From contig CBDDFL010000001.1 of assembly GCA_965227095.1 (NCBI GenBank), positions 2,852,001 through 2,916,000 of the forward strand: a stretch of DNA of 64,000 bases. The letters are read 5' to 3'. The notes beneath the pieces were generated by a model, which did no database searches, had not been told where the DNA came from, and saw only the letters and a list, made by a program, of their open reading frames with translations. This document shows, piece after piece, positions 42,711-52,376 of this stretch (within the stretch, counting starts at the first letter, position 1; each line of letters begins with the position of its first letter). The DNA comes from JANQMY01 sp965227095. GTDB taxonomy: Bacteria; Pseudomonadota; Alphaproteobacteria; JANQMY01. The translations under genes and the position numbers were made by a program.

Positions 42711-44066
42711 ATGTCCACGACGACACAGTCTTCCGAAATTGGCCATTTTTCAGGGCGGGTTCCCTCGTGGCGGCTTGCTGCCTACGCCGCACCCGCCGCC
42801 GCCTTGGCCACGTTGGCGCTTCCCTTGCAGGTGTTCGTCCCGACGCTTTATGCGCAAGAAATCGGGATCGGCTTGACCACCATCGGCACGGTTCTTTTGA
42901 TTGCCCGTCTTTGGGACATGGTCACCGACCCGGTCATTGGTATTTTGAGCGACCGCATCCCCACCCCATTCGGCCGGCGGCGGACCTGGATGATCGCGGG
43001 CATGCCGTTGCTGCTGGTATCCGCTTATATGCTGTTTCTGCCACCGGATGATGCCGGGTTTTGGCATCTGCTGGTCAGCCTGATCGGTGTTTACACCTTC
43101 GGCACCATGCTGGTGGTGCCCATGAATGCCTGGGGGGCCGAACTCACCGACGACGTTCACGAACGCACACGGGTGCAGGCCTTTCGCACGGGCGCCGGCT
43201 TGTTGGGGGTTGTCGTTGCGTTGGTCCTGCCCGCATTGCTCGGTTTTGGAACCGATGAGGTCCGCCAAACAAGCGCCTTGATCGGCCTGATGGGGGTTGT
43301 GGCCTTGCCCTTGTTACTCAGCTTCGCGGTTTCCAGTGTGCCGGACCCCGCCCATCATCGCGCATTACGAAAAGACCGGTTCAGCCTTGGACCTGTTCTT
43401 AAAGATTTATGGCGCAACAAGCCGCTCGTGACGCTTTACACCTCATTTCTGCTCAACAATATTGCCACCGGTCTTCCCGCCGGGCTCTTTCTTTTGTTTG
43501 CCAAACACAAAATCGGCGCACCCGAACAAGCAGGCCTGTGGCTGGTGCTGTTCTTCGGGTCGACCATCGCCTCCCTGCCCCTGTGGCCGTGGTTGTCCCG
43601 GCGTATGGGCAAAAAGAATGCTTGGATCGCCGGCATGTTGGGCGCGTGCGCGCTGTTTGTGTGGAGCCCGTTCCTGGGCGTCGGCGATGCCACGCTTTAC
43701 ACCGCCATCGTTATCGCAACCGGCATCTGCGCCGGGGCGAACCTGACCCTGCCGGCCTCCATGTTGGCGGACATCGTTGACCATGATCGTGGGGGCGTTG
43801 GCCCCTCGCGCGCGGGCATCTTGTTCTCTGTCTGGGGGTCGATCGCCAAACTGTCAGCTGCTTTAGCGGCTGGTGTCTCATTCCTTGTTCTTGGATGGGT
43901 TGGGTTTGACGCGCAGGGCGTAAATGGTGACGCCGCCTTATTCGCCCTTGCGGGGCTCTATGGCTTGGTTCCGGTCATTCTGAACTTGTTGGCCGCCAGC
44001 GCGATTGCGCGATACAGCCTCAAGGGCGACGCCGTCCATCCAAACGCAGCCCCTGCACAAATTTAG
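42711..44066 (+). CDS. MFS transporter, GPH (MelB-like) sugar/cation symporter family
   Basis: 451 residues with about 12 hydrophobic helices. The conserved LLIARLWDMVTDPVIGILSD, then TPFGRRRTWMIAGMPLLLVS in the first cytoplasmic loop is the hallmark of the glycoside-pentoside-hexuronide (MelB) group. VPMNAWGAELTDDVHERTRV follows in the second half. It moves sugars or related organic solutes with a cation across the inner membrane; the substrate is unknown. It is divergent from arsR, 107 nt apart, which may be chance. Confidence 0.9.
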   Translation: MSTTTQSSEIGHFSGRVPSWRLAAYAAPAAALATLALPLQVFVPTLYAQEIGIGLTTIGTVLLIARLWDMVTDPVIGILSDRIPTPFGRRRTWMIAGMPLLLVSAYMLFLPPDDAGFWHLLVSLIGVYTFGTMLVVPMNAWGAELTDDVHERTRVQAFRTGAGLLGVVVALVLPALLGFGTDEVRQTSALIGLMGVVALPLLLSFAVSSVPDPAHHRALRKDRFSLGPVLKDLWRNKPLVTLYTSFLLNNIATGLPAGLFLLFAKHKIGAPEQAGLWLVLFFGSTIASLPLWPWLSRRMGKKNAWIAGMLGACALFVWSPFLGVGDATLYTAIVIATGICAGANLTLPASMLADIVDHDRGGVGPSRAGILFSVWGSIAKLSAALAAGVSFLVLGWVGFDAQGVNGDAALFALAGLYGLVPVILNLLAASAIARYSLKGDAVHPNAAPAQI

Positions 44067-44079
44067 ATCGGTCGTTTTG

Positions 44080-44619
44080 ATGTTCCGCCAAATTCATCTG
44101 CTCACACTGGTTCTTATTGGATTTAGCCTATCTGCCTGCGCATTTGCGCCACCCATCCCGAAAGAAAGCACTGACAGTGACGCATTTGTGTTGCAGCAGG
44201 ATCTTGCGGGAAAAAGTACGGGCAAAGGTGTGTTCAAAACCATCACCGGCGTCAAACGCGGCTTTACCGCCAAACTTGATGGGATCATGGACGGGGACAC
44301 TTTCGTATTGGTGGAAGACTTTGTCTACGATGATGGTGAAACAGACCGGAAGACGTGGCGGTTCATCCCTGTCTCTGACGGGCGGTTTGTGGGAACGCGC
44401 GAAGATGTGGTGGGAACCGCTGACGGATTCCGGGACGAGAACGCGTTTCGCCTTGAGTATTTAGTAGATTTGCCCCGGGCGAATGGGTCGTCCACGCGTG
44501 TGCACTTCAAGGATGTTCTGGTGAAGAACGCCGATGGGTCCATCACCAATAATGCAAACGTCATCTATTACGGTCTCCGGATAGGGCGCGTCTCTTTGAC
44601 CATTACACCAGATCCATAA
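44080..44619 (+). CDS. DUF3833 family lipoprotein
   Basis: 179 residues from the ATG at 44080. The lipobox LSACAF gives a lipidated Cys. The body contains GKGVFKTITGVKRGFTAKLD, EDFVYDDGETDRKTWRF and a C-terminal ITNNANVIYYGLRIGRVSLT, matching DUF3833, a lipocalin-like outer-membrane-associated family of unknown function. It is 13 nt after the transporter stop, so they are probably one transcript. Confidence 0.88.
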   Translation: MFRQIHLLTLVLIGFSLSACAFAPPIPKESTDSDAFVLQQDLAGKSTGKGVFKTITGVKRGFTAKLDGIMDGDTFVLVEDFVYDDGETDRKTWRFIPVSDGRFVGTREDVVGTADGFRDENAFRLEYLVDLPRANGSSTRVHFKDVLVKNADGSITNNANVIYYGLRIGRVSLTITPDP

Positions 44620-44673
44620 CGACCGATGCCGTCTCTTCTTTTATGCTAGGCTGGAAAAAAAAGAGGAGGCGCT

Positions 44674-45045
44674 ATGTCCACCAACGAACAAATTATCCGC
44701 GATTTCATCTCCGCTTGGTCACGCTTGGATGCGGACGAGCTGGTTAGCTATTTTACGGAAGACGGTATCTACCACAACATGCCGGTTGATCCGGTTCAAG
44801 GCACCGACGCCTTGCGGGGATTCATCAAAGCATTTCTGGGGAATTGGTCCAAAACCGATTGGGAAATTCTCACCCTGGTGGCGCATGGTGACACTGTGAT
44901 TGCGGAGCGTATGGACCGGACCATTGCCGACGGTAAAAACGTCAACTTGCCGTGTGTCGGTATCTTTGAAATGCGCGACGGCAAAATTGCTGAATGGCGC
45001 GACTATTTCGATATGGGAACCTATGTGAATGCCCTCGCCGATTAA
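44674..45045 (+). CDS. Limonene-1,2-epoxide-hydrolase-like / SnoaL protein
   Basis: 123 residues. FISAWSRLDADELVSYFTED, then GIYHNMPVDPVQGTDALRGF and ERMDRTIADGKNVNLPCVGI with FEMRDGKIAEWRDYFDMGTY match the limonene-epoxide hydrolase family, including the Asp-Arg-Asp residues (ERMDR, EWRDYFD). It may open a terpene or other epoxide, which P450 enzymes such as those at 4.6-7.7 kb could make, though the genes are far apart. Function is inferred from family only. Confidence 0.87.
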   Translation: MSTNEQIIRDFISAWSRLDADELVSYFTEDGIYHNMPVDPVQGTDALRGFIKAFLGNWSKTDWEILTLVAHGDTVIAERMDRTIADGKNVNLPCVGIFEMRDGKIAEWRDYFDMGTYVNALAD

Positions 45046-45256
45046 TATGGAGGCGACTGCAACCTCGGCCGGCCTGGACGTTCCGGGGGCCCTTGCCAGC
45101 GAATTGGGCCTTTATGATACACTTCGGGACGAATGAGTAAATAAAACCTCCTATGCGCATAAGACCTTGTGGTCTTGTCGCCCCAAAAAAATATCGTCAC
45201 TATTTGGCCAACAATGCTTGCGAGTACATAACCGATTGTTATGGGTATGGTCCAAA

Positions 45257-48200
45257 ATGGTGATGCGGGAAAGTAGAGCGATTAAGTTCTTGATGCGGAA
45301 TCTCAACTATGTGGTTGGCGCGGTCACCGCCACCGTGTTCCTATCAATCGCAATTCTTTTATTCGCCAATGCTACTAACACTTTAAGCACCTATCCTGTC
45401 CTGACCTTTAATCTAGAGACCCATAGCGCTCAGGCTCAAAACATTCACTATTCTGAGCAACATGATCTTGTGGTGACCTCATCGGCTGACGGAACGGTAC
45501 GAGTTTGGTCAGGCGAAACTGGTCGCGCTCTTAAAGTTATTCGATTTCCAACCACCAAAAAAACCCGTGGTTTCCTTTTTTGGAAGACTAGTTATCCAGA
45601 ATATGGAGTGGATTTTTATGCTTCCGCGTTGTCGCCAAATGGACAACACCTTGCCGTGGCCGGCAACACGACTGCGGGTGGCATAAGAAAATCCGAACCT
45701 GATTTGTTCCCGGAGCAAATATTCATTATCGACATCACCACCGGAGAATTTGTCGAAAGACTCACCGACCTTCCCTACGCAGTACTATCACTCGAATTCT
45801 CTTTTGACGGAAAACGCCTCGCGGCAGGAATAGACTATGGGGCGGGTGTTTGGATATGGAACACAGATAATTGGACCCGCGAACACGTTATAGAACATGA
45901 AAATGAGGGCTTCGTTTGGGCCATAGATTTCGCGCCGAATGGAGACTTGGCCGTTGGTGTAGATGGCAATCACGGCGGACTTTTCGTTTACGACAAAAAC
46001 TACAGACCCGTCGGGCTATCGCACATTAAAGCGACAGGAAACGAATTCGTAGACATAGAATTTGCACCCAACGGTAAGACGATTGCTGTTTCCTACTATG
46101 ACACCAGAGCCATCTCTCTCTTTCCCGCCGATCTATCCGGTGACGGTCAGATCCTTAGATATGAAGCCGGATATGCCGCCTACGAAAACAGCTCTGCCTG
46201 TAAGGCGACCAACCGCGCCGATACTTTAGATTACGAACCAAAAGTCTTGGCAATCGAGTGGTCCGAGGACGGACATTTTTTATATTCCGTCTCTAACAAA
46301 GGTGGGCTTCTGAGTAATCGTGAGCAAGTGTTCCTTCGAAAGTGGAATATTGCTTCTGGCGACTTTACGGAAACCTATGCCAGCGAAGGATCAATCATGG
46401 ACTTGGCGGACATGGGCGGCAAGGGTGTAATTTTTGCTGCATACAACGGCGCCATCGGCGGTTTTTCGAACGATCTCGTCGAGCTTTTTCCGCATAATCC
46501 CGAACGCTTTACATACTGGAAAACCCAACCGGCTTTTCGCGCTGGCAATGACGGCATGTCCTTCGAAGTGCTGACGTATCGTAAAGGGCGCCCATTGTTC
46601 AACTACTTCGACTATGCCAGCCGCACGTTCCACCAATCACACCGTCCTACAAATCTGCCGCTATCCGTTCCTACTACGAATGACGGATCCACAGATTGTA
46701 CCTGTTGGTTCGAAACAGGAAAAGATGAGCCCATAGAATGGCGCGGGCGCCGCCTGACAACATCAAAAGATATTACGTCATGTGCCTTTGCAAAAAACGC
46801 CGAAGGAGACGTAACAAAACTCTTGTTAGGAACACATGAAGACATAAGGATCATCTATCCAGACGGCAGTTCGACACCAGACCGGATAGTTACAGGTGTT
46901 GGCGAGACCGCGATGTTAAATGCCTTTAGCGATGACATTTTCATTGCCGCGAAAGCGAATGGCATCGTGAGTTGGCACGATGCTCATACGGGAGACAGCA
47001 TTGCCAATATCTATTTGCACACGGACGCAAAAAGATGGGTAATTTGGACCGATGAGGGGTTCTATGATTCTGAACCGGATGCGGAACAGTTTCTAGGCTG
47101 GCAGATTAACCGAGGCATTGACCATCAACCTGCTCATTTCACCATCGGTCGTTTCCGCGACTTTAGTTGGCAACCTGCTTTAATCAAAAACCGATTGAAG
47201 CGAGTTATCATACCATCAACTATGCCGATGCAGGATGTTCGCGAGAACTCGCCGCCAATCGTCGAGATGGCAGAAAATGTTGTCCAAGGCACTTCAGAGA
47301 GTGGTGTTGCAAATGTATCTTTTCGCCTCGCGTCTCTGTCGCACCGGCCCATAGAACGCCTCCTCGTTCAGACCGATGGCAAACCGAACCTAACTCTGGA
47401 TCAGGAGAGAAGAGGATTTGACACACAGGACTCTATCGAGATCCAAGTGCCGATTGACCACAAAACGCAGACTATCAGCGTTCTAGCCGAAGATGACCTC
47501 GGTCGATTGAGCGACGCAGCTACTGTGCACATCACAGGACGCGACCGCGGTATTGGTGTGGTACCAACAGCCCCCGCCCCTTCTCAACCGACAGACATCT
47601 TTTTGTTAGCGATTGGTGTTGACGAGTATCTGGATAGTCGATCATTGGTACCGCTCGATTTTGCCGTCAAAGACGCACAAACAATTGTCGACTTCTTTTC
47701 AAGACAACAACATTTGCCATCAAGGTCCTTAAAGTATGCTAAGTTACTTCAAAATGATGAGGCAACGACCGATGCAATAAGAGAGGAAATTAAGAACCTC
47801 GCTGACGTTGTAAGCAGCAGTGCATCACAGAACAAACTTGTAATCGTATATTTGTCCGGTCACGGAATGGTCCGGCAAGTCGCAAGTCATTCCGAGTATG
47901 TCTTTTTGGGATACGACGGATTGGGCGAACGTGGAAAAGCGCAAGGACTGGAAGGGCATGACCTGACCTACTGGCTTTCCAAAATTTCGAGCGACACCGT
48001 AATCTTCATAGACACATGCCATGCCGGCGCTTTACAGACCGCCGATATGCAGTTTGCCACTTATGCCAATTTTGATCGGTCGCTCGGCAGTCTCATTCGA
48101 GAGGCGAATGATAGGCATAAAGGCGCCATGATATTCGCAGCTGCAACGGAAAACCAACTCGCAAAAGAAATCAAGCAATTGGAACATGGCATATTCACCT

Positions 48201-48460
48201 ATTTGACCCTCCGCGGCCTGTCCGGTGCTGCTGAGCTGCGTTTGGAAACTTTTGCGCGTGATGGTTTCGTCAATTCTCTTGAGTTACGGGAGTATGTAGA
48301 AGACTGTTTTGACGTTGCAAATGTGGCTCAAAAGCCGGTTGTCCAATCATTGTTCGGAAGGGACTTCCCCCAGGTCGCGTTATCGGTGAGCGATCCAAAT
48401 CTGAAGCAATCATTGGGCGCTGAGCAGTTTTCGACAACGAAATCCTTATGCGGTCTGTAG
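45257..48460 (+). CDS. Membrane-anchored WD40-repeat protein with caspase (C14) domain
   Basis: 1067 residues from the ATG at 45257 (ATGs at 45263 and 45293 are alternatives; no strong ribosome-binding site). A transmembrane helix lies at about 18-40 (VVGAVTATVFLSIAILLFAN). Residues 60-600 hold WD40-like blades (VVTSSADGTVRVWSGETGRA, LAAGIDYGAGVWIWNTDNW). A beta-rich linker follows, and then a caspase/metacaspase domain from about 782 (DIFLLAIGVDEYLDSRSLVP) with the catalytic pair His869 (YLSGHGM) and Cys921 (FIDTCHAGAL). The topology suggests a membrane-bound sensor whose protease domain is freed or activated on a signal. Such proteins occur in prokaryotic stress or cell-death and in anti-phage contexts. 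No partner gene is adjacent. Confidence 0.9.
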   Translation: MVMRESRAIKFLMRNLNYVVGAVTATVFLSIAILLFANATNTLSTYPVLTFNLETHSAQAQNIHYSEQHDLVVTSSADGTVRVWSGETGRALKVIRFPTTKKTRGFLFWKTSYPEYGVDFYASALSPNGQHLAVAGNTTAGGIRKSEPDLFPEQIFIIDITTGEFVERLTDLPYAVLSLEFSFDGKRLAAGIDYGAGVWIWNTDNWTREHVIEHENEGFVWAIDFAPNGDLAVGVDGNHGGLFVYDKNYRPVGLSHIKATGNEFVDIEFAPNGKTIAVSYYDTRAISLFPADLSGDGQILRYEAGYAAYENSSACKATNRADTLDYEPKVLAIEWSEDGHFLYSVSNKGGLLSNREQVFLRKWNIASGDFTETYASEGSIMDLADMGGKGVIFAAYNGAIGGFSNDLVELFPHNPERFTYWKTQPAFRAGNDGMSFEVLTYRKGRPLFNYFDYASRTFHQSHRPTNLPLSVPTTNDGSTDCTCWFETGKDEPIEWRGRRLTTSKDITSCAFAKNAEGDVTKLLLGTHEDIRIIYPDGSSTPDRIVTGVGETAMLNAFSDDIFIAAKANGIVSWHDAHTGDSIANIYLHTDAKRWVIWTDEGFYDSEPDAEQFLGWQINRGIDHQPAHFTIGRFRDFSWQPALIKNRLKRVIIPSTMPMQDVRENSPPIVEMAENVVQGTSESGVANVSFRLASLSHRPIERLLVQTDGKPNLTLDQERRGFDTQDSIEIQVPIDHKTQTISVLAEDDLGRLSDAATVHITGRDRGIGVVPTAPAPSQPTDIFLLAIGVDEYLDSRSLVPLDFAVKDAQTIVDFFSRQQHLPSRSLKYAKLLQNDEATTDAIREEIKNLADVVSSSASQNKLVIVYLSGHGMVRQVASHSEYVFLGYDGLGERGKAQGLEGHDLTYWLSKISSDTVIFIDTCHAGALQTADMQFATYANFDRSLGSLIREANDRHKGAMIFAAATENQLAKEIKQLEHGIFTYLTLRGLSGAAELRLETFARDGFVNSLELREYVEDCFDVANVAQKPVVQSLFGRDFPQVALSVSDPNLKQSLGAEQFSTTKSLCGL

Positions 48461-48466
48461 GCAGCA

Positions 48467-49477
48467 TCAATTAGGGGATCGGCCAAAAAGAGGTTTGCCT
48501 AGAACGTAGAGGCGGTACACCTCACCGAATGGACGGAAATAGGCGTTGATTGCGGAAGTGTAACGATCAGCATCCGCATCATCGCCTAATCCGTACTTTA
48601 TTATCTCTTGTTTAGTAGGGCAATAGTACGTGCCAGCAAGCTTGTCCCAAATAGAAAAGGTAAGACCATAGTTCTTTTCATGATGTTCGGGATTGGCGCT
48701 GTGATGAACCTGATGCACCGCTGGGCTGATAAGGATTGAAGAAATCCAGGGGGGATAATGTACTGGAATATGGGTGTGCCGGAAATTCCAAAAAACATTA
48801 ATCAAAACTGACAGCCAGAATATATCTGCTGATCTTATGACCAGCCCATCCTTGAGTACCAATGTATTCACCAGCCCCAAGAAGCCCCCAAAAACAACCG
48901 CATAGAACATATCTCTCACAATAAGTTCGATCGGATGAAGATGAAAATCATGAACCGGCGTCAGCACCCGTAGTGTGTGATGTATTTTGTGGAATTCCCA
49001 CAAAATCGGCATTCGATGTGACAGATAGTGCATAAGAAAAAGTATGTAATCTTGCAGTAAATAAGCGGCCAGGCCGAAAACAAAAACAGCCACAGCTCCC
49101 AGCGCGCCGGATAGTTGAAGCCCAGCTCCTGAGTACGAAAGCGCGTTTTCAATGGCGTCCGCAAATCCCACACTTAAGAAAGCGAACCATGCAAGAGACG
49201 TGAATCGGAAGAACAACGTATTGATCACGTAGGTTTTGTACCCGACGATTGCATCCGCATGCGTATATATGGACTGGGGGAATATATAATCAGCAAACGT
49301 CTGTTCACGGCTTTCAACCGTGTTTCTAGGCCGGCGTGCATAAAAGAAATAGGCAGTAGCTAAGAAGGCAACGACATAAACCCAGTTAAAATTGGAATAT
49401 GGGTCCAAAACAGGAACTAAGCTCACCGCAAAATCCCACATAAACTCATACAGTCTGCTGAAGATTGTGTCGTCCAA
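48467..49477 (-). CDS. Sterol desaturase / fatty acid hydroxylase family protein
   Basis: 336 residues from a TTG start with GGAGAG 8 nt upstream and an in-frame stop close behind, so no longer form exists. At least four membrane helices. The three histidine boxes are HYLSH (about residue 150), HKIHH (about 163) and HQVHH (about 250), binding a di-iron centre. It hydroxylates or desaturates a lipid or sterol in the membrane with oxygen. Convergent with the caspase gene: 6 nt separate the stops. Confidence 0.93.
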   Translation of the reverse strand: MDDTIFSRLYEFMWDFAVSLVPVLDPYSNFNWVYVVAFLATAYFFYARRPRNTVESREQTFADYIFPQSIYTHADAIVGYKTYVINTLFFRFTSLAWFAFLSVGFADAIENALSYSGAGLQLSGALGAVAVFVFGLAAYLLQDYILFLMHYLSHRMPILWEFHKIHHTLRVLTPVHDFHLHPIELIVRDMFYAVVFGGFLGLVNTLVLKDGLVIRSADIFWLSVLINVFWNFRHTHIPVHYPPWISSILISPAVHQVHHSANPEHHEKNYGLTFSIWDKLAGTYYCPTKQEIIKYGLGDDADADRYTSAINAYFRPFGEVYRLYVLGKPLFGRSPN

Positions 49478-49578
49478 ACCATCTCTCCGTGGTCAGGAGG
49501 CCGGTGCCGACCACGAAACACCCTCACATCCGTCTGTTTGGACTAAACGCTTGGTTTTCGAATGGCAGGCACTGTGCT

Positions 49579-49611
49579 TAAAAAAATGTCGCCTTCCATA
49601 TAGAAGGCGAC
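49579..49611 (-). terminator. Strong terminator after the glycine-rich protein gene
   Basis: GTCGCCTTC at 49588-49596 and GAAGGCGAC at 49603-49611 form a 9-bp stem with a 6-nt loop, and on the minus strand a run of seven T residues follows. It is about 100 nt downstream of the stop codon at 49712. Confidence 0.88.
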
Positions 49612-49711
49612 AATACGTTGACCAAAAAAGTAGGGATCATTTGCACTCGCGCGCAGGTGGCGCGTCTGCTCCCTTATAGGTTTCTAGGATAGTCGCGAAG
49701 CTTTTGAAATC

Positions 49712-49936
49712 TTAAATCCCTGTTCCGCGGGTGCCGCCACCGCCGCCACCACCGCCGCCACCGCCGCGGGTTCCGGATGGGCCTGCGCCGTCACCACCTG
49801 ATCCATCGTCGTCCCCTCCGCCGCGTTCTAGACCAAGCGGACCCGTGCCAGCCATCATCTCGCCTTGAAAGGCCTGAGCCACCCCAAATAGCGACAATCC
49901 AAGCAATGCAACAAGTATGTAATGTCCAATTTTCAT
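49712..49936 (-). CDS. Tiny exported glycine-rich protein
   Basis: 74 residues. The signal peptide ends VAQA at 19-22. The mature 52 residues are FQGEMMAGTGPLGLERGG, an acidic Asp/Ser/Gly stretch, and then an unbroken run of 11 Gly flanked by TRG motifs. The poly-Gly stretch is encoded by GGN codons of mixed third base, not by a slipped repeat. No ordered fold is expected. A dedicated terminator follows, which argues that it is a real, separately transcribed gene. The role is unknown; matrix, adhesion or peptide function are possibilities. Confidence 0.65.
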   Translation of the reverse strand: MKIGHYILVALLGLSLFGVAQAFQGEMMAGTGPLGLERGGGDDDGSGGDGAGPSGTRGGGGGGGGGGGTRGTGI

Positions 49937-50122
49937 GACATGCTCCCCGTGCTTAAAATATTATAATTACTGACTATAGAGCACTTTAACGACCGTTTCG
50001 AGGGGCCGCTAAACGTTGAATGCAGTTTCAAGATTTCTGGAGAATGCAGGTTTGGAATAAGGGGTAATCACCATTTTTCGTTATAATCAGCCAATATTCG
50101 GCAATTAAATCGAGTGTAATCG

Positions 50123-51331
50123 ATGAAGAATGCAACCGTTGATGAAAATACTCTTCAAAGTTTTACCCTCGAAGTTCGTCAGTTTTTGAGCGATAAACTC
50201 ACTCCAGACCTGAAGCGGGCTGGGCAATTGTGTGCCGGAATTTATGCGGACCGTCCGGTGGCTCAGGAATGGCTCAGCATCCTGAACAAGCAAGGTTGGG
50301 CGGTGCCCACCTGGCCGGTCGAACATGGCGGCACCGGTTGGTCTCTTGCGCAGCATCACATCTTCCAGCGGGAACTGACGCTTGCCAGCGCCCCACCGGT
50401 AACCCCCAATGCCACGCGCATGGTCGGCCCGGTCGTCATCGCGTTTGGCACAGAACAACAAAAACAGGAAATCTTGCCGCGCATTAAGACGGGCGAAGAT
50501 TGGTGGGCCCAGGGCTATTCCGAGCCGGGATCGGGATCGGATCTGGCGTCGCTGCAATGCCAAGCGGTGCGCGACGGCGACGACTACGTCATCAATGGCA
50601 CGAAAATTTGGACCACACATGCTCAGTGGTCGAATAAAATTTTCTGTCTGGTCCGAACAGACGGTTCCGGCAAGCCCCAACAAGGCATCACCTTTTTGCT
50701 TTTCGATCTCGATTTGCCGGGGATCACCGTCCAACCCATCCTTTCTATCTCGGGCGATCACGAGTTTAACCAGGTCTTTTTCGACGATGTCCGTGTGCCT
50801 GTCTCGTCTCTTTTGGGGGAAGAAAATGATGGCTGGACCGTTGCTAAATATCTTCTGCAACATGAACGGGGGAATGCTTACTCCCCCACCCTCCAGGTTC
50901 GCCTGGACCAGGTCAAAAAACTTGCCAAGGCCGAATTAGATGGTTTCGGGGCGCCCCTTGCCGCCGATCCTGACTTCTCGCGGAAGCTTGCGGAAACCGA
51001 TATTGAACTGATGACCTTGGAAGCGCTGGAGGCGAAAGTCTTCGGATCGGTCGGGCGTGGCGAACCGGTGGGGGCCTTGTCCTCAATGATGAAAGTGCGC
51101 GGCACGGAACTCAAACAGCGGGTCACGGAACTGGCCATTGAAGCGGCGCACCATTATGCCGGCGTTTTCCAACCGCAGGCGCGCGACCCGGGCGTAAACG
51201 CTCCACCGGTTGGACCTGAGGATGCACTCACCGCCATGCCGCAATATCTGAACGATCGCGCCGCCAGCATTTATGCCGGGTCTAACGAGATCCAACGCAA
51301 CATCATGTCGAAAGCCATATTGGGATTGTAG
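50123..51331 (+). CDS. Acyl-CoA dehydrogenase family protein
   Basis: 402 residues. Blocks: WWAQGYSEPGSGSDLASLQC with TKIWTTHAQWSNKIFCLVRT, then FNQVFFDDVRVPVSSLLGEE and the C-terminal NDRAASIYAGSNEIQRNIMS with the catalytic-region Gly-Ser-Asn-Glu. This is a flavin-dependent C2-C3 oxidation of an acyl-CoA, with electrons to ETF. By its length and the SNEIQRNI ending it resembles FadE-type enzymes of the sterol/terpenoid group. The companion alpha/beta subunit expected in such pairs is not adjacent. Convergent with the alpha/beta-hydrolase gene. Confidence 0.94.
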   Translation: MKNATVDENTLQSFTLEVRQFLSDKLTPDLKRAGQLCAGIYADRPVAQEWLSILNKQGWAVPTWPVEHGGTGWSLAQHHIFQRELTLASAPPVTPNATRMVGPVVIAFGTEQQKQEILPRIKTGEDWWAQGYSEPGSGSDLASLQCQAVRDGDDYVINGTKIWTTHAQWSNKIFCLVRTDGSGKPQQGITFLLFDLDLPGITVQPILSISGDHEFNQVFFDDVRVPVSSLLGEENDGWTVAKYLLQHERGNAYSPTLQVRLDQVKKLAKAELDGFGAPLAADPDFSRKLAETDIELMTLEALEAKVFGSVGRGEPVGALSSMMKVRGTELKQRVTELAIEAAHHYAGVFQPQARDPGVNAPPVGPEDALTAMPQYLNDRAASIYAGSNEIQRNIMSKAILGL

Positions 51332-51349
51332 GCCGTTCCGGCACCGCGC

Positions 51350-52252
51350 TCATTCGGACCCGAAAACGGATGTGGCGAATTTGACAATGCTGTCGGCGAT
51401 CAGCTCCGGTTGTTCCGGTAACAATGCATGACCCGCGGGATCGGCCAGCACCACTTCAACACGGTCGCCAAATGTGTCGGCCAGATGATCCGCTGCGTCT
51501 TTCTTCGGCGCGATGCGGTCTTGCACCCCTTGTATGACCAGCATGGGGGCCTGACCGCCGCTTTGCCAGTCCTCTCCATCGGTGTTCGGGGTCGCCCGCC
51601 CTTGCAAGACAGCGGTTTTACCGTGCCATCCCCGCAGCCAATAATCCGGAATGCCGTTCTCCAACGCAAAGAAAGCATAGCGCACATCTTCCGTTCGCTG
51701 GGATCCGGTGCGTAAGGGGTCGAAACAGTTTCGCAACGCTTGGGCAGCCTTCTCCGGCACTGGTGCGGCACCGCCGGCGGCAATGAGCGCAATGCCCTTA
51801 ATGCCATTTGGATAGCGCTGGGCCGTTGCCCTCATAACCCGGTTACCGAAAGCGTGGCCCACCAGAACGGTCTTAGCACCGCCGACCGTCTTACGATCCG
51901 CCGTCAATACCGCATTAATATCGTCGGCTAAATCATAAAGACTAAAAGGTTTTTTCGGCAGATCCGTCCCGCCAATGCCAGGGGCTTCCACGGCCACGGT
52001 GCGGAACCCCGCCGCCACCAGCGCGTCAGACAATTCATTGAAGTCGCTGGCTTCCCGACCGGCGCTGGCCGCCAACGCGATCCGCGGACCGGCCCCTTGG
52101 GTGAAATAGACAACCGTGCGTCCGTCGCGTTCAATGGTTTGGCGCACCCCGACCGCATCCCGTGCTTTGCCACCCGGGAAGGGTTGAATGACGTAAATTC
52201 CCCCCGCGATGAGGGCGACCACTAGGGACGTGATGGTCCAGAAAAACCGCAT
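51350..52252 (-). CDS. Alpha/beta-hydrolase-fold protein without the nucleophile Ser
   Basis: 300 residues with an N-terminal signal anchor (about 5-23). The fold is clear (FRTVAVEAPGIGGTDLPKKP, LVIQGVQDRIAPKK, DPAGHALLPEQPELI with the His). The nucleophile elbow reads LVGHAFGNRVM, Ala134 in the place of Ser. I recall GHAFG as recurring in one subgroup of this superfamily, so the change is probably not random damage. It could be non-catalytic, binding a ligand, or use other chemistry. Confidence 0.85.
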   Translation of the reverse strand: MRFFWTITSLVVALIAGGIYVIQPFPGGKARDAVGVRQTIERDGRTVVYFTQGAGPRIALAASAGREASDFNELSDALVAAGFRTVAVEAPGIGGTDLPKKPFSLYDLADDINAVLTADRKTVGGAKTVLVGHAFGNRVMRATAQRYPNGIKGIALIAAGGAAPVPEKAAQALRNCFDPLRTGSQRTEDVRYAFFALENGIPDYWLRGWHGKTAVLQGRATPNTDGEDWQSGGQAPMLVIQGVQDRIAPKKDAADHLADTFGDRVEVVLADPAGHALLPEQPELIADSIVKFATSVFGSE

Positions 52253-52376
52253 TCGTGCCTCTGTATTGCTTCTGTCTTATCGTTGCGGCGAACGCGCACA
52301 TTATTCAGACACGGCAGCATGTGCAATGCTGACGGCTTTAGCGCGGTACATTTTCAAATAGAAATTGTCATACCGT

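Noticed and set aside
49733..49775. GC-rich triplet repeat read as a slipped microsatellite
   Set aside because: In the correct frame it encodes a Gly run with varied third bases at the end of an exported protein, so it is coding sequence and not a plain repeat.
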